From positions 79,318,815 to 79,382,814 of the forward strand of contig JAMXBB010000004.1 of assembly GCA_024138015.1 (NCBI GenBank): a DNA stretch of 64,000 nt. Direction: 5' to 3'. The position numbers were made by a program, and so were the translations under genes. Positions 1 through 10,213 of this stretch are shown in pieces; position 1 is the first letter of the stretch, and every line of letters begins with the position of its first letter. Below the pieces are notes generated by a model that saw nothing but the letters and a program-made list of their open reading frames with translations, was not told where the DNA came from and made no database searches. Source of the DNA: Lumnitzera littorea (Eukaryota > Streptophyta > Magnoliopsida > Myrtales > Combretaceae).

Positions 1-40
<40 letters not shown>
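1..40. repeat. (AG)n microsatellite
   Basis: Twenty uninterrupted AG dinucleotides open the window and probably continue to its left. Nothing coding is associated with it. Confidence 0.97.
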
Positions 41-45
<5 letters not shown>

Positions 46-680
46 ACCAAAATATATATGCATGTATATATATAATATTCTGGGAGTTCCTTAAAAATAC
101 ACTAAGAAAACATAAATATATGTATAAATATATATGTATGAAAGTACATGTAAAAATGAGTATAAGGATGTATACATGTATATATGTACATATATAAAAA
201 TACATACAATGATAAGTATACTAAATGTATAAATATGTGTATATATGTATATGCATACGTATGATAATAGTATAGTATACATATGCATATAAGTATAAGT
301 ACAAGCACATATACTAATATACTAAGTATACATACATGCCTAAGAACACATATGTATGCATATATAAATATAAGTGTATATATATTAATATTGTGTTTAA
401 TTGACGTAGCATAATAAAATATATATATGTACATATGTACATGTATGAGTATATATAATAATATAATAATATACTAAGTATAAGTAAATATAATAAATTA
501 TTAGGTATAATAAAATAATTAAGAATATAGGTACCTAAGCATATGTATATAAAAACACACATATTTGTAATATATTTATTTAATGTAACATAAAGAAATA
601 GATATACATATGTATACATATATAATGGGTCAAAACCAGTAAAGTCATATAAAGCTTACATATATAATAATTAATCAATC
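46..680. repeat. AT-rich TATA/TATG low-complexity tract
   Basis: The stretch is built of short alternating motifs such as TATATG, TACATA and ATAAGTATA. Several open frames rich in Tyr, Ile and His run through it on the minus strand, but they only reflect this base composition. Confidence 0.85.
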
Positions 681-2700
681 ATAATATCATATAAACATTT
701 ATAACAGGAATACAAAATTTAAGAAATAATAATAATAACAAATCAACAAATTGCTATGTGAACAACCAAAATCATGCCATGTCAACAATTTATGTAAATT
801 ATTTAATTGAAGGAAAAATTGTAAAATAATTAGGAAAAATTTACAATAGTAATAAAATTCACATAAATAGTAAATTAACTTAAATATGAAGAAATAATAA
901 AAACTACATAAATTAGACATAAAAATAAAATATTATAAAATATAGAATTTAGAAATTAATTATATCATAAAATTATAAAGAAAAGCTTAAATTAGACAAA
1001 TAAAACTATTTAGATCAAAATAATCAATTTCATAGTAATTTAGACCTATATCGGAAAATGTAGGTTTTAACTTTTGAAACAAAACCCTACTATGTGAATG
1101 TGCACCCGAAAACAATAAACATTAACTATAAGATCATAAAAAAAAAGAAAAAAAATCAGAATTACAATGAAAAAGTGATACACGATTAAAGATTTAAGAT
1201 AAATTGAGAAGAATAAGTAGGATAACTAAGTTCATTGACCCTATAAATGGATAATCAGGAAAAATAAATAAATACATTCGTGAGGTACCTTAATCTACAA
1301 ATGTATAAGTATATCTTCTATTTGTCCTAATAAATACCATAATTGAGATATAGTGGGAAATTAGGCAAATTATTATAGATATTTAGCTATCTTAGGCACT
1401 TAGCTCTTATAAATGCTTATAAGTCTTATTATCTTATAAGTGCTCAATAGTTAAGTTCTAGAAACTTCAAAGACATGGAGAATGAGCATTAATGTAGGTA
1501 AGGGAGTTCTATTGACCCGTTATCTACTTGTATGTGTTATTTGTGTGATCTTTTGCTGGTTGTTATTGCCCGTACATCTAAATGACTGTTTTTCTTGTTT
1601 GCTATCATCCATGCAATCACCTTCTTAAACTGTTAAATGTAAATATCTAACCAAAATAACCAATTATATTTGTTGCATGTTTATGACTCAATTGATGTAT
1701 TTGTGGAGAGAGCTAGCTTTGCAAATTTTTGAGAGAAGTATTTTGGAAAACGTTTTTTCAATCTTAAATGTATTTTTGTATAATTTCTATGAGGGCTTAT
1801 TGTGCTAGTAAATGATATTTTTATTGTTAAAGTAAAGCTAGCGTGGGATCTTTAATTGATAGCGAGAGGACTCTTTTTATTATGCTCGTGGGTCCTTAGA
1901 TATATGTTAATAACAAGATGACTTGGTTAGTTGTGCTCGATGGGCCTTGGATGGTGGATGGCCCTAATTGGGGTTTACCTATTTAGATTGATATTTTTTT
2001 CTTGACTAGGGTAATAGTTGAGTGTCGTCTTGAGGGATGGTGCCCTTAAGCAACCTCATGCGATTAAGGTGAGGTACCCCATGTGAGTAAGTATAGGGGA
2101 TAGTCAGAGTGTAGATGACGTAATTCTATACCTTCCATGGTTCCAAACTCTTATGGATGTTTTGTTTACATTCATTTTGTATGTAGATAGCTTACATGTA
2201 CGCTAATAAGGTTTGATAACTTGTTTAAACGGTAGTGGTGAGCAACGAACTCATTGAGTAATGGTATGGTCATTCCCTTATAGTTTCTTTTGCAAGTTCA
2301 TTTAAGCTAGGATTGGGACAAATTCTGAGTGTTGAGTGCAAATTAGAGATAAGTTTGATAATGGTAAACTCAATAGATAAGTGTGTAACGGGTACAAAAA
2401 TATCATTTGTAGAAAATGTTTATATGTAAAGTATTTATATAATTTAGGATTTCTTGCAATTTACAAGGTTGATTTACCTTATCTTATTGTTCGGTAGGGG
2501 ATATCAATTCTCTACGATTCTGTAAGATTGTGAAATATTGGATATCTATAGTTATTTACATTTTACAGTAGGTTAATTAATTAAAAATCAGAAACCTTAA
2601 TGATTAATTATTTGAGTTTTACAATCTTTAACTTGCAAAGCGGTTTTCATATAATGAGCGCATATATGATATAAAAATTTTAAGTAATCCTATTAGGCCC
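681..2700. other. Unassigned AT-rich DNA, no gene seen
   Basis: No reading frame with recognisable protein character and no repeat pair with another part of the window was found. Bases 1840-2350 are slightly more GC-rich and could be the remnant of an old LTR or leader, but I see no paired copy to support that. Confidence 0.5.
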
Positions 2701-2707
2701 CTATAGG

Positions 2708-2980
2708 GTCCCAACACCTTTGATTTTTCAAAATTTTTAAGATAGGGTAAAAGGTTCTAAATTAGGAAAAAACACAAAAAAAAAAAAATAAATTTAGAAA
2801 AAACACAAAAAAATGGAAAATTTAGGAAAAACCTAAAAATATAAAAAATTGAAAAATTCACGAAAAATAGAAAAATATTGAAAAAATAGAAGGTTAAGGG
2901 AATTTAGAAAATACTAAATTTCTTTTTTAGATAGTTTAATAGAATAGAATTTTTAGTTTAAATAAAAATAAGGAGAGGGT
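2708..2980 (+). repeat. Element B 5' LTR, left fragment
   Basis: The start (CCAACACCTTTGATTTTTC) resembles the start of element D's LTR read on the minus strand from 25539 (TGTTGACACCTCATTTTTGCC, of which the first 20 bases are comparable). It is followed by the same kind of A-rich tract. Element A begins at 2981. The LTR appears to resume at 12711 with 'gggccaatgggctt', a motif like 'gggccagacc' in the D LTR. The left boundary is inferred from this comparison and could be wrong by tens of bases. Confidence 0.5.
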
Positions 2981-3480
2981 TGTTGATAGTCAGTTTTCGT
3001 CCACTCAGTTTGACAAGCATTAATATAACTTCACTTGTCGCTTCAGCTACCGATATGCCAAGTAATCTATACTCTCAACATCTCTTTGAGTGATTAACAT
3101 TTTCGGCATTCCACTAAATAATACAGATCCATTCCTTATTTAAATTCAAGTTCATGGCATGAATAGTTATCATAAGCACGGTTATATTACATAATTGCCT
3201 GCTTTCCTTACTTTTTAGGGAAGGTGTCTAATCAAGAAACTTTCATGTGTTTCGACAGTTATTCCAATAACTGCTACTTCAAACAGGACGATCTCTTATA
3301 AATAGGAGAAAGAAACTCTATAAAAGACATTTGATAATTCTCAACCACTCACTTTTACTTTCCTTACTCCTACTTACTGACTTAAGCATCAAAGTAGCTG
3401 TATCGGACTAGACTGGCCCCAGCACCAAGCAATTTTCTTTCCTTTGCAGTACATTTCTAACTTCCAAAATCCACCAACAA
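2981..3480 (+). repeat. Element A 5' LTR
   Basis: It begins TGTTGATAG and ends CCACCAACA(A), and pairs along its whole length with 12211-12710. It contains a TATA box and, further on, the pyrimidine-rich end before the internal region. Differences between the two LTRs are mostly transitions. Confidence 0.92.
3297..3305 (+). promoter_or_regulatory. TATA box of element A 5' LTR
   Basis: TATAAATAG lies about 315 bp into the LTR, and the same motif is at 12531-12539 in the 3' LTR. This would mark the U3/R boundary for genomic RNA synthesis. Confidence 0.7.
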
Positions 3481-3505
3481 CATTTGACTCCATCTATTTT
3501 TCCTA
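3480..3505 (+). other. Decayed primer binding site of element A
   Basis: The bases after the 5' LTR (ACATTTGACTCCATCTATTT) look like a mutated form of the TTTGGCGCC-type site often found after plant gypsy LTRs. The match is poor, so the tRNA cannot be named. Confidence 0.3.
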
Positions 3506-3532
3506 AAACACACATACATAACTAAAACTAGG

Positions 3533-4960
3533 ATGACCAAAAGTGCAGGAGTTGGCAATTCCTCCAACACCTTAAAGGGGAGAGTTAACATACTGATGAG
3601 AAATGACTGGCTAGACTCAAACAACTTTGCCTTGATTTAGCCAAGGAAAACTCAGAATTAAACAAAAAACATGAACATATCCTTAAGCTACTTCATAATA
3701 GTATTCATCCAAATTAAAACAAAGAGCATGGCAATTATGACACCGAGAATAGTGATGATTCAATTTATTCACTTGAGTTACTAAAAAAGCAAGCTAAGGT
3801 TGTGATGGGATTCTCAGCTCTTGCATTCAAAAAGAACAACAAAGGTAAGCAATTGCAGTAAGTGCACTGTAAAGGACCTTTGCATGTTAGCACCCTTACT
3901 ACAGTGAGCAAGCATTTCCAAATCAAGAAGAGTCCCTTTGTTCTTGAGATTTTAGAGAAAGTGATACCTCAGCACATCAAGCTACTATAGTTCGAAACTT
4001 ATGATGGGACAAAAGACCCTAAAGACGGCTTGGAATACTATCACACATTGGCCAAGTTGCATGGTTTAAGTGATGTAGTGGCCTATAAGGCTTTTCGCTC
4101 AACATTGAAGAATGCAGCCAATACATGGTTAGAACAATTGAAACCAAGCACCATTTCTTGTTTTGATGCACTAGCAAAAGTGTTTCATCAACACTTCTTT
4201 ACAAGTAAGCTTCCTGTTAGATGAGTTAATTAGAGACTACATGGCCAGGTTTAAGGCTGAGGTGGTTCAAATTCCAGAATTGGATATGAGTGTGGTCTTT
4301 AATGCCGTAATTGATGGAGTTAAGCCCCATGGAGACTTTTTCATGTCCTTTGCAAAGAATAAGTGAAGAACTTTTGTCGAGTTCAAGGCTAAGGCTACCT
4401 CATACATTTATCAAGAGGATAACATAAAGGCCCATATGAGAAGCCAATCAGAATAGAGGAGATAGGAAAAATGACAAGAGGAAAAGTGCAAAGGATAGAC
4501 TAAGTAAAAATGATGATCAAAGTTCGAATGCCAAGACAAAGAGACTAAGGATTCCGACATTTTCATCCCACATGCCCATCAATCATCCAATTTTGGACAT
4601 ATTGATGGAGGTACGTAAGTAGAGAGGCATTCTACAATGGTTGAAAAGAATGAGAGGAAATCCCTTAGGGAGAAATTCCAATAAGTACTATGACTTCCAT
4701 CATGACAAAGGTCACAACATAGATGAGTGCATCCAACTCAAGAATGCAATTAAAGATGAGATTCAATGTGGGCATTTACAAAAGTTCATAATGCATGATG
4801 TTGAAAATATTGAGAGACCATCTCAAAGGAGACATGAGGAATAGGAGAATGACACTTGGCTAGCTGTGGTCCGGAGAGATGCAAGGGATGCAAATTCTAA
4901 CAGAACACCCAATAGAATGATTAACACCATTGTCTGTGGACCTACTATAAGCTAGTCAAG
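3533..4960 (+). pseudogene. Element A gag remnant
   Basis: Gag would form the RNA-packaging particle. A start codon at 3533 follows the leader. The conserved retrotransposon gag domain is readable at about 3960-4225 (FETYDGTKDPKDGLEYYHTL, then WLEQLKPSTISCFDALAKVF). The segment at 4660-4800 (KYYDFHHDKGHNIDECIQLK) is the Cys/His region typical of Tat gag just before protease. Frames change between these blocks and several stops interrupt them, so no complete Gag can be made. Confidence 0.8.
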
Positions 4961-4964
4961 CTCT

Positions 4965-5480
4965 TCGAGCCTAACGAATGCCAAAAATTACGTTTGCAAT
5001 GTCTAAGGTAAGAAGGTCAAGATTGACAACACAATCTTTTTTACAGAGGAAGATTTTCAAGGAATCTAGAGGCCACATGATGATGCACTCATTATCGATG
5101 CAAGAGTTACCAACTTTGAGGTAAAAAAATTCCTTGTTGACATAAGAAGTTTGGCAAATATCATTTTTTAGCATGCGCTCGACCAGATGAGACCTAAGAT
5201 CAAAGTACAACTAAGATCTTATAAGTATGATCTATATGCCTTCAATAATCAACCTGTCTAGGTAGCTGGAGTAATTTCTTTGCCGATACAGATTGATGAT
5301 GATGAACATATCGCAGAGGATAAAGTGGACTTCTTCGTTGTCAAATGTTAGTCTCCATACAACATGATCATAAGAAGGCCTTGTCATCATCTATTCAGCC
5401 TTGTCCCTTCAACTGCACATCTTAAAGCTAAGTTCCCTACTCTCATGAGAGTCGGTGTGTGCAAAGGGGATTAGCAACTG
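4965..5480 (+). pseudogene. Element A protease remnant
   Basis: The region between gag and reverse transcriptase reads ALIIDARVTNFEVKKFLVD at 5090-5145, where ALIID is the place of the aspartic protease active site. It later has YNMIIRRPCHHLF at 5355-5400, corresponding to the family's YNxILGRP motif. Both motifs are altered and in-frame stops are present. The role would have been cleavage of the Gag-Pol polyprotein. Confidence 0.65.
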
Positions 5481-5489
5481 GTAAGGTCC

Positions 5490-6620
5490 TTATATATGAG
5501 GGTCTTAAGACTAGAAGAGGTATTTCAGGTAGAAACATATCTAGAAGGTATGTTAGTTAGCATAGAAAATGCCGGGAGTGATACTAAGGAAATTTCTTTT
5601 GGAGATGACCCTAGGAAAACAACAAGGATATGGAAACCCTTGTCAGCAAATATTCAAGAAAGTTTGATCAACTTCTTGCGAATCAATGTTGATGTGTTTA
5701 CATGGTCCCCTTAAAAAATGCTAGGTATCTCGAGAGAAGTCATGGTACACAAGCTCCAGATTGATTCAAGTGCAAAGGTGATCTAGAAGCTATTAAAGGT
5801 AGGATTTATTCGGGAAGGGCCTTATCCGACTTGGCTAGCTAATTGTATGCTACTCAAGAAGTCTAACAGTAAGTGGCAAATGTACAAAGACTTTACAAAT
5901 CTCAATAAGGCCTGTCCTAAGGATTGTTTCCTACTTCTGAAAATTGATCAGATGGTAGATTCAAATGCTGGACACACTTTGCTTTCTTTTATAGATGCTT
6001 TCTCTAGTTACAACTAAATTAAGATGGACAAGGAGGATGAAGTCCATATGTCATTTGTTACTAATTTTGGAACATATTGTTACATGATGATGCCCTTTAG
6101 GCTGAAAAACGTCGATGCAACCTACTAAAGACTTGTTACTAAGATGTTTGAACCCTAGATTCATAGAAATCTCAAAGTATATGTTGATGACATGATTGTG
6201 AAGAGCGTGAAGGAGGATTGACATCTTGCCGATCTTGAGGAGACATTTGCTATACTAAGGAGATACAACATGAAGCTTAACCCATAAAAGTGCATCTTAG
6301 GCACTATTTTAGGAAAATTTTTAGGATATATGGTCACTTAGTGTGGCATTGAGGCTAACTTGAGAAAGATTAAGGTGATAATAAACATGAAATCCCCTCG
6401 TACAGTCAAGGAAGTATAGGAAATCATCGGGTGAATAGCTGCCCTCAATAGGTTTGAGTTGAAAAGTGTGGATAGGTGCACATAATTCTTTAAAATCTTA
6501 AAGAATCCTAAAGAATTCAAATGGTTCGATGATTGTGAAAGAGCTTTCAATGATCTCAAAGAATTCCTTACGTTACCCCCAATACTCTCGACACCCATCT
6601 TAGGAAAAAGTTTATATTTG
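5490..6620 (+). pseudogene. Element A reverse transcriptase remnant
   Basis: One frame runs almost continuously through the domain. It reads WQMYKDFTNLNKACPKD (5875-5925), SFIDAFSSYN followed by a stop at 6015-6017, YMMMPFRLKN (6080-6110), and the catalytic box VYVDDMIVKS (6178-6207). The thumb/connection follows with GKFLGY and WFDDCERAFNDLKEFL. The catalytic YVDD is intact, but at least six stops occur in the domain, several at positions where D or B keep Gln. This copy cannot make an active enzyme. Confidence 0.88.
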
Positions 6621-7380
6621 TATCTATCAGTTAGCTACCGAACTCTTTCTTCTGTGTTGGTCTGAATTGATGGCAAAGTGCATTAACCCATTTATTATGT
6701 GAGTCATGTTTTGCAAGGGCCAAAGCTTCGATACACGAAAATTGAGAAATTTGTTTTAGTAGTGATTCTATCGGTGAGGAAGTTAAAGTTGTGTTTTGAG
6801 GCTCACCAGATCATAATGCTTACTAATCAGCCATTGCAATAGGCGTCGCATTGGCTTGACTCCTCCAAGAGGATGATGAAATATGCCTTAGAGCTAAGTG
6901 CCTATGGTGTATAGTACAAACCTAAAACAGCATTGAAAGTTCAAGTGTTGGCAGATTTTGTGGCCGAGTTCACTAGTAAGGAAGATAGTGTAGAGGTTGC
7001 TGAGAAACCTATTTGGTACCTTTATGTAGACGGTTCTTCAACGAGAGAAGGAAGTAGTGCAAGCCTTGTCCTTTAAGGCCCCCACAATGTCAAAGTTCAC
7101 TATACTTTAAAATTCAAATTCCCAGCTAGCAACAATGAAGTAGAGTATGAAGCTTTGATTACTGGATTGAAACTAGTAAAAGAGATTGGCACTGAGAAAC
7201 TTGAAGTGTTCTCTTATTCACAATTGGTGGTGAACCAAGTTATGGGAAGTTATGTGGCAAAGGAAGAAGAGATAAGTAATTACCTATTGATGGTATGAAC
7301 GCTCACTGAAGAATTTCAATCTTTTTCCATCCATAAGGTTCCGAGAAGTAAAAATATTGCTATCGATAAGCTATCAAAAT
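6620..7380 (+). pseudogene. Element A dual RNase H remnant
   Basis: Two different RNase H-like blocks follow reverse transcriptase. The first (about 6620-6970) is the usual gypsy domain, with PIYYVSHVLQGPKLRYTKIE. The second (about 7010-7290) reads WYLYVDGSSTREGSSASLVL then NNEVEYEALITGLKLVKEIG and SQLVVNQVMGSY, the pattern of the archaeal-type RNase H added in plant Tat/Ogre elements. Its first Asp (YVDGSS) and Glu (VEYEAL) are present, while the third acidic position reads YSQL instead of GDSQL. Stops interrupt both. Confidence 0.75.
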
Positions 7381-8690
7381 TAGTCAATATAGCATTCTCC
7401 AACTTGAGCAACAAACTTTTACTTTAATTTCTTCCACAGAAAAGTTTATCCACTCTTCTGCAGAGTTATGAATTAGCTCTTTGCCCGAAAGAAGAATCTT
7501 AGATGGATCTCCTAGTAGATTATATAAGAGATGGTACTCTCCCTGATGACAAGAGAGGAGTGCAAAGATTTGTTTACTAGGCCATGAATTACATGTTGAT
7601 TGGTCATCAGCTATACAAATGCAACATATCATAACCCTATTTTCAATACCTTCCTCCAAGAGATGCCTAGAAGGTGTTATCCAAACTAAACGGTGGTGTT
7701 TGTAGTAACCATGTAAAAGCATAAATATTGTATGTTCGAGCATTGCGACTCAACTATTATTGGTTGACCATGAGAGAAGATGCAAAGGAAGTTGTTCAGC
7801 ATTGTTTATAATGTCAGAAGCACGAGGTGTCGAGTCAAGCGCCTGCAACTGAATTATGTAGCTTAGCTAGTCCTTAGCCTTTCACCCAATGTGGGTTGGA
7901 TATTCTTAAATCCTTTCCAAAATCTACTGTCCAATGACAAATAGTCATTATTGTCATAGATTACTTTACCAAATAAGTTGAGGTCGAGGTGATGGCAAAA
8001 ATCACTAAACAGAAAATGGAAGTGTTTGTTTTCAATAACATAATATCAAGTTTTGGAGTTTGTTACATGATAATCACGGATGAAGTATGGTGTTCACCTA
8101 AACGATACGTTTGTAGCATACCCTTAGATAAATGGACAAGTTGAAGCCATAAACAAGATCATCTTGTACGGCTTAAGAACGAAAGTAGATTAAGTTAGAG
8201 GGAGATGGGCCAATGAACTACTGAATGTCTTATGGGGTACCGAACCACCCATAGAATTGCAATAGGGGAGACTCCCTTCAAGTTAGCATACGGCATGGAA
8301 ACAGTCTTACTGATTAAGTTATATTTGCCTAATCTGTGGACGTAAAACTTCGATGTGATGGCTAATTAAGTTAGATCAATGACAAATTTAGACACCATTG
8401 ATGAAATAAGAGCTATTACAAGAGCTAGGGTTGTAGCATACTAGCATAAAAGTGGCTAGGTATTATAATAAAAAAGTAAAGCATAAGGTTTTTTAACTTG
8501 GAGATCTAGTTTGCTGAAAAATAGAACTAACTAGTGTGTAAGTGAGTCAAGGAAAGCTTGGCATGAATTGGGAGGATCTTGTTAGGGTCCAGGAAGTCCT
8601 TGGTAAGGGGACCTCTCGACTAGAAAGGTTAGATGGATCAATCGTCCCTTAAGCATTGAACGTCGAGAATTTAAAATTATAATTCAACTA
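7381..8690 (+). pseudogene. Element A integrase remnant
   Basis: Readable blocks are the zinc-binding segment ending CQKH (7810-7830) and the catalytic core start GLDILKSFP (7890-7920) with VIVIDYFTK (7950-7975). A weakened second catalytic block, MIITDEVW, lies at 8070-8090, and the C-terminal barrel-like tail ends near 8690. Stops and indels are frequent and the second catalytic block is damaged. The integrase would insert the DNA copy into the genome; this one is dead. Confidence 0.78.
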
Positions 8691-8982
8691 ATTATTCAAA
8701 TGATGTTCATCTCCATTTGTTTATAAGGCGATAGCCTACTTGCTTATAAGACAACAATTTACTTGTTTATGAGAATTATATTTGAAATCTTATTATGTTT
8801 CTTGATCCTTTTATGATTGCCAAGTTAGTGAGCTCTAAACTACATGGTGAACAAACCAACGTAAGTCCTAGCCTATCATAGTTAACAAACTACAACAATT
8901 AATCTTACAGCTAAGTAATGCAGCTAGTCTACGTCTTAAATGGCAAACAGACAATGTTTATAAAGATGCACGAATTGGGTAC
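8691..8982 (+). other. Element A spacer after integrase
   Basis: Non-coding spacer between the end of pol and the tandem array. It contains three copies of a phrase like CTTATAAGGCGATAGCCTACTTG in loosely repeated form at 8715-8770. No gene seen. Confidence 0.5.
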
Positions 8983-9160
8983 GTGAAATAAAACATGCCA
9001 AAATAATTAGGCATATGAAATAAAACATGTCGAGAAATACTTAGCTTGTGAAATAAAACATGCTAACAAATAAGAACATATGAAATAAAACACGTATATC
9101 ATACATGCTAGAAAACGCGGTGCATGAAATAAAACATACCAAAAATAGTTATACGAAAGA
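8983..9160. repeat. Tandem array in element A 3' region, ~32-bp unit
   Basis: Five copies of a GTGAAATAAAACATG core recur at intervals of roughly 30-44 bp, with variable sequence between them. The array lies between pol and the end of the antisense gene. This is the position where Tat-lineage elements are known to carry fast-changing tandem repeats. Confidence 0.8.
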
Positions 9161-10015
9161 TACTTTTCATTCAACAATGTATTATTACAAATACTTGGCC
9201 CATTTATAGAACGCAATGTACAACGAATATAAAGAAAATCCTACGACCTATTCTCAAAGTCAGTAGAAGTAATTTTTGGATCAGAGGTTGGGGCTTTCTC
9301 TAAGTAAACTTCTTTCTTGGTGCTTATGGTCTCAGTGTTGGCAAATTTCTCTTTCTATATATAGGGGATTTCTTTTGATAGACAATCTTCATCTTCCCCT
9401 AGATCTTCGACATGAGCTTCACTATTACCCTTCATAACCATCTCGGTGCCTAATTCATTGTCATTGGCCTCGTCGCAACTGCTGACTTTGTCGTCAATGT
9501 CGGCAAAGTTAAGGTAGGAGAGATTGTAATCAGGGTAAAGCTTCAAGATCTCCTCTCTTGCCACTTATACTCCTTCTAACAACTTCTTCTGTAAGAGTCT
9601 CTCGTACTACCGACTAAGAGTGACTCTATTGAGTGCCTCTTCAATAAAGGGTCCTCTCTTCGTAGTCTCCTGTAGCTCAATAACACAACTTTGTAAATTG
9701 GTGTTGTTGGTCTCTAACTCTTTAATTTGCATTATGAGCTTATTTTCCTCAACGCTCATCATGCAAAGAGTTTAACTTAGCCCCCAGCACTCTTCTTTCT
9801 TTTTTTGCAGCTCCTCATCTAAGCCTTCAGACTCCTTGTATTACTCTTTAATCATAGCCTTCAAGCTCCAGACTTCATCAGTAATTAAGGTATGTGTTAA
9901 CTTTTTCAGTAGTAAGGTCTTCCTAGAGCTTTCTCACCACCATCTCAGCTCTTATCCTTACATTCTTGATAGTAGCAGTTTGGACTTTAGAATTATTATA
10001 TGCATCCTCGATTTT

Positions 10016-10061
10016 CTGTAACAATTTCATTTAGTACAATGAGTATTAGAAGTTACTTAAC
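10016..10061 (-). other. Putative intron 2 of the antisense gene
   Basis: The intron would start with GTTAAGTAAC and end with TTGTTACAG. The frame continues across it with KIEDAYNNSKVQTATIKNV. At 46 bp it is shorter than functional plant introns usually are, so it may have shrunk by deletion. Alternatively, intron 1 and this segment may be one 198-bp intron. Confidence 0.3.
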
Positions 10062-10145
10062 AGAGTAAATGAAGACTACTATGGATATTGTCTTCTTCAC
10101 TTCTTTGTTGGCCTCATCTAAAGTCGTAAGAATGTGTTTGCTTAT

Positions 10146-10213
10146 CTAAAAAGGAAAAGAAGTGCCAGCAAGTAAACAAATTGAATAGTTAAAAGATGGT
10201 TATGGATACTTAC
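10146..10213 (-). other. Putative intron 1 of the antisense gene
   Basis: On the minus strand the reading frame ends its exon with TPKLYD, then GTAAGTATCC (a near-ideal donor). The stretch ends with a pyrimidine-rich run and TTTTTAG. Splicing keeps the frame and continues ISKHILTTLDEANKEVKK. The 68-bp length is near the lower limit for plant introns. Splicing is inferred from sequence only. Confidence 0.5.

Noticed and set aside
91..920. Open frames rich in Tyr, Ile and His on the minus strand
   Set aside because: They arise from TATA/TATG low-complexity sequence and are open in more than one frame. No domain character.
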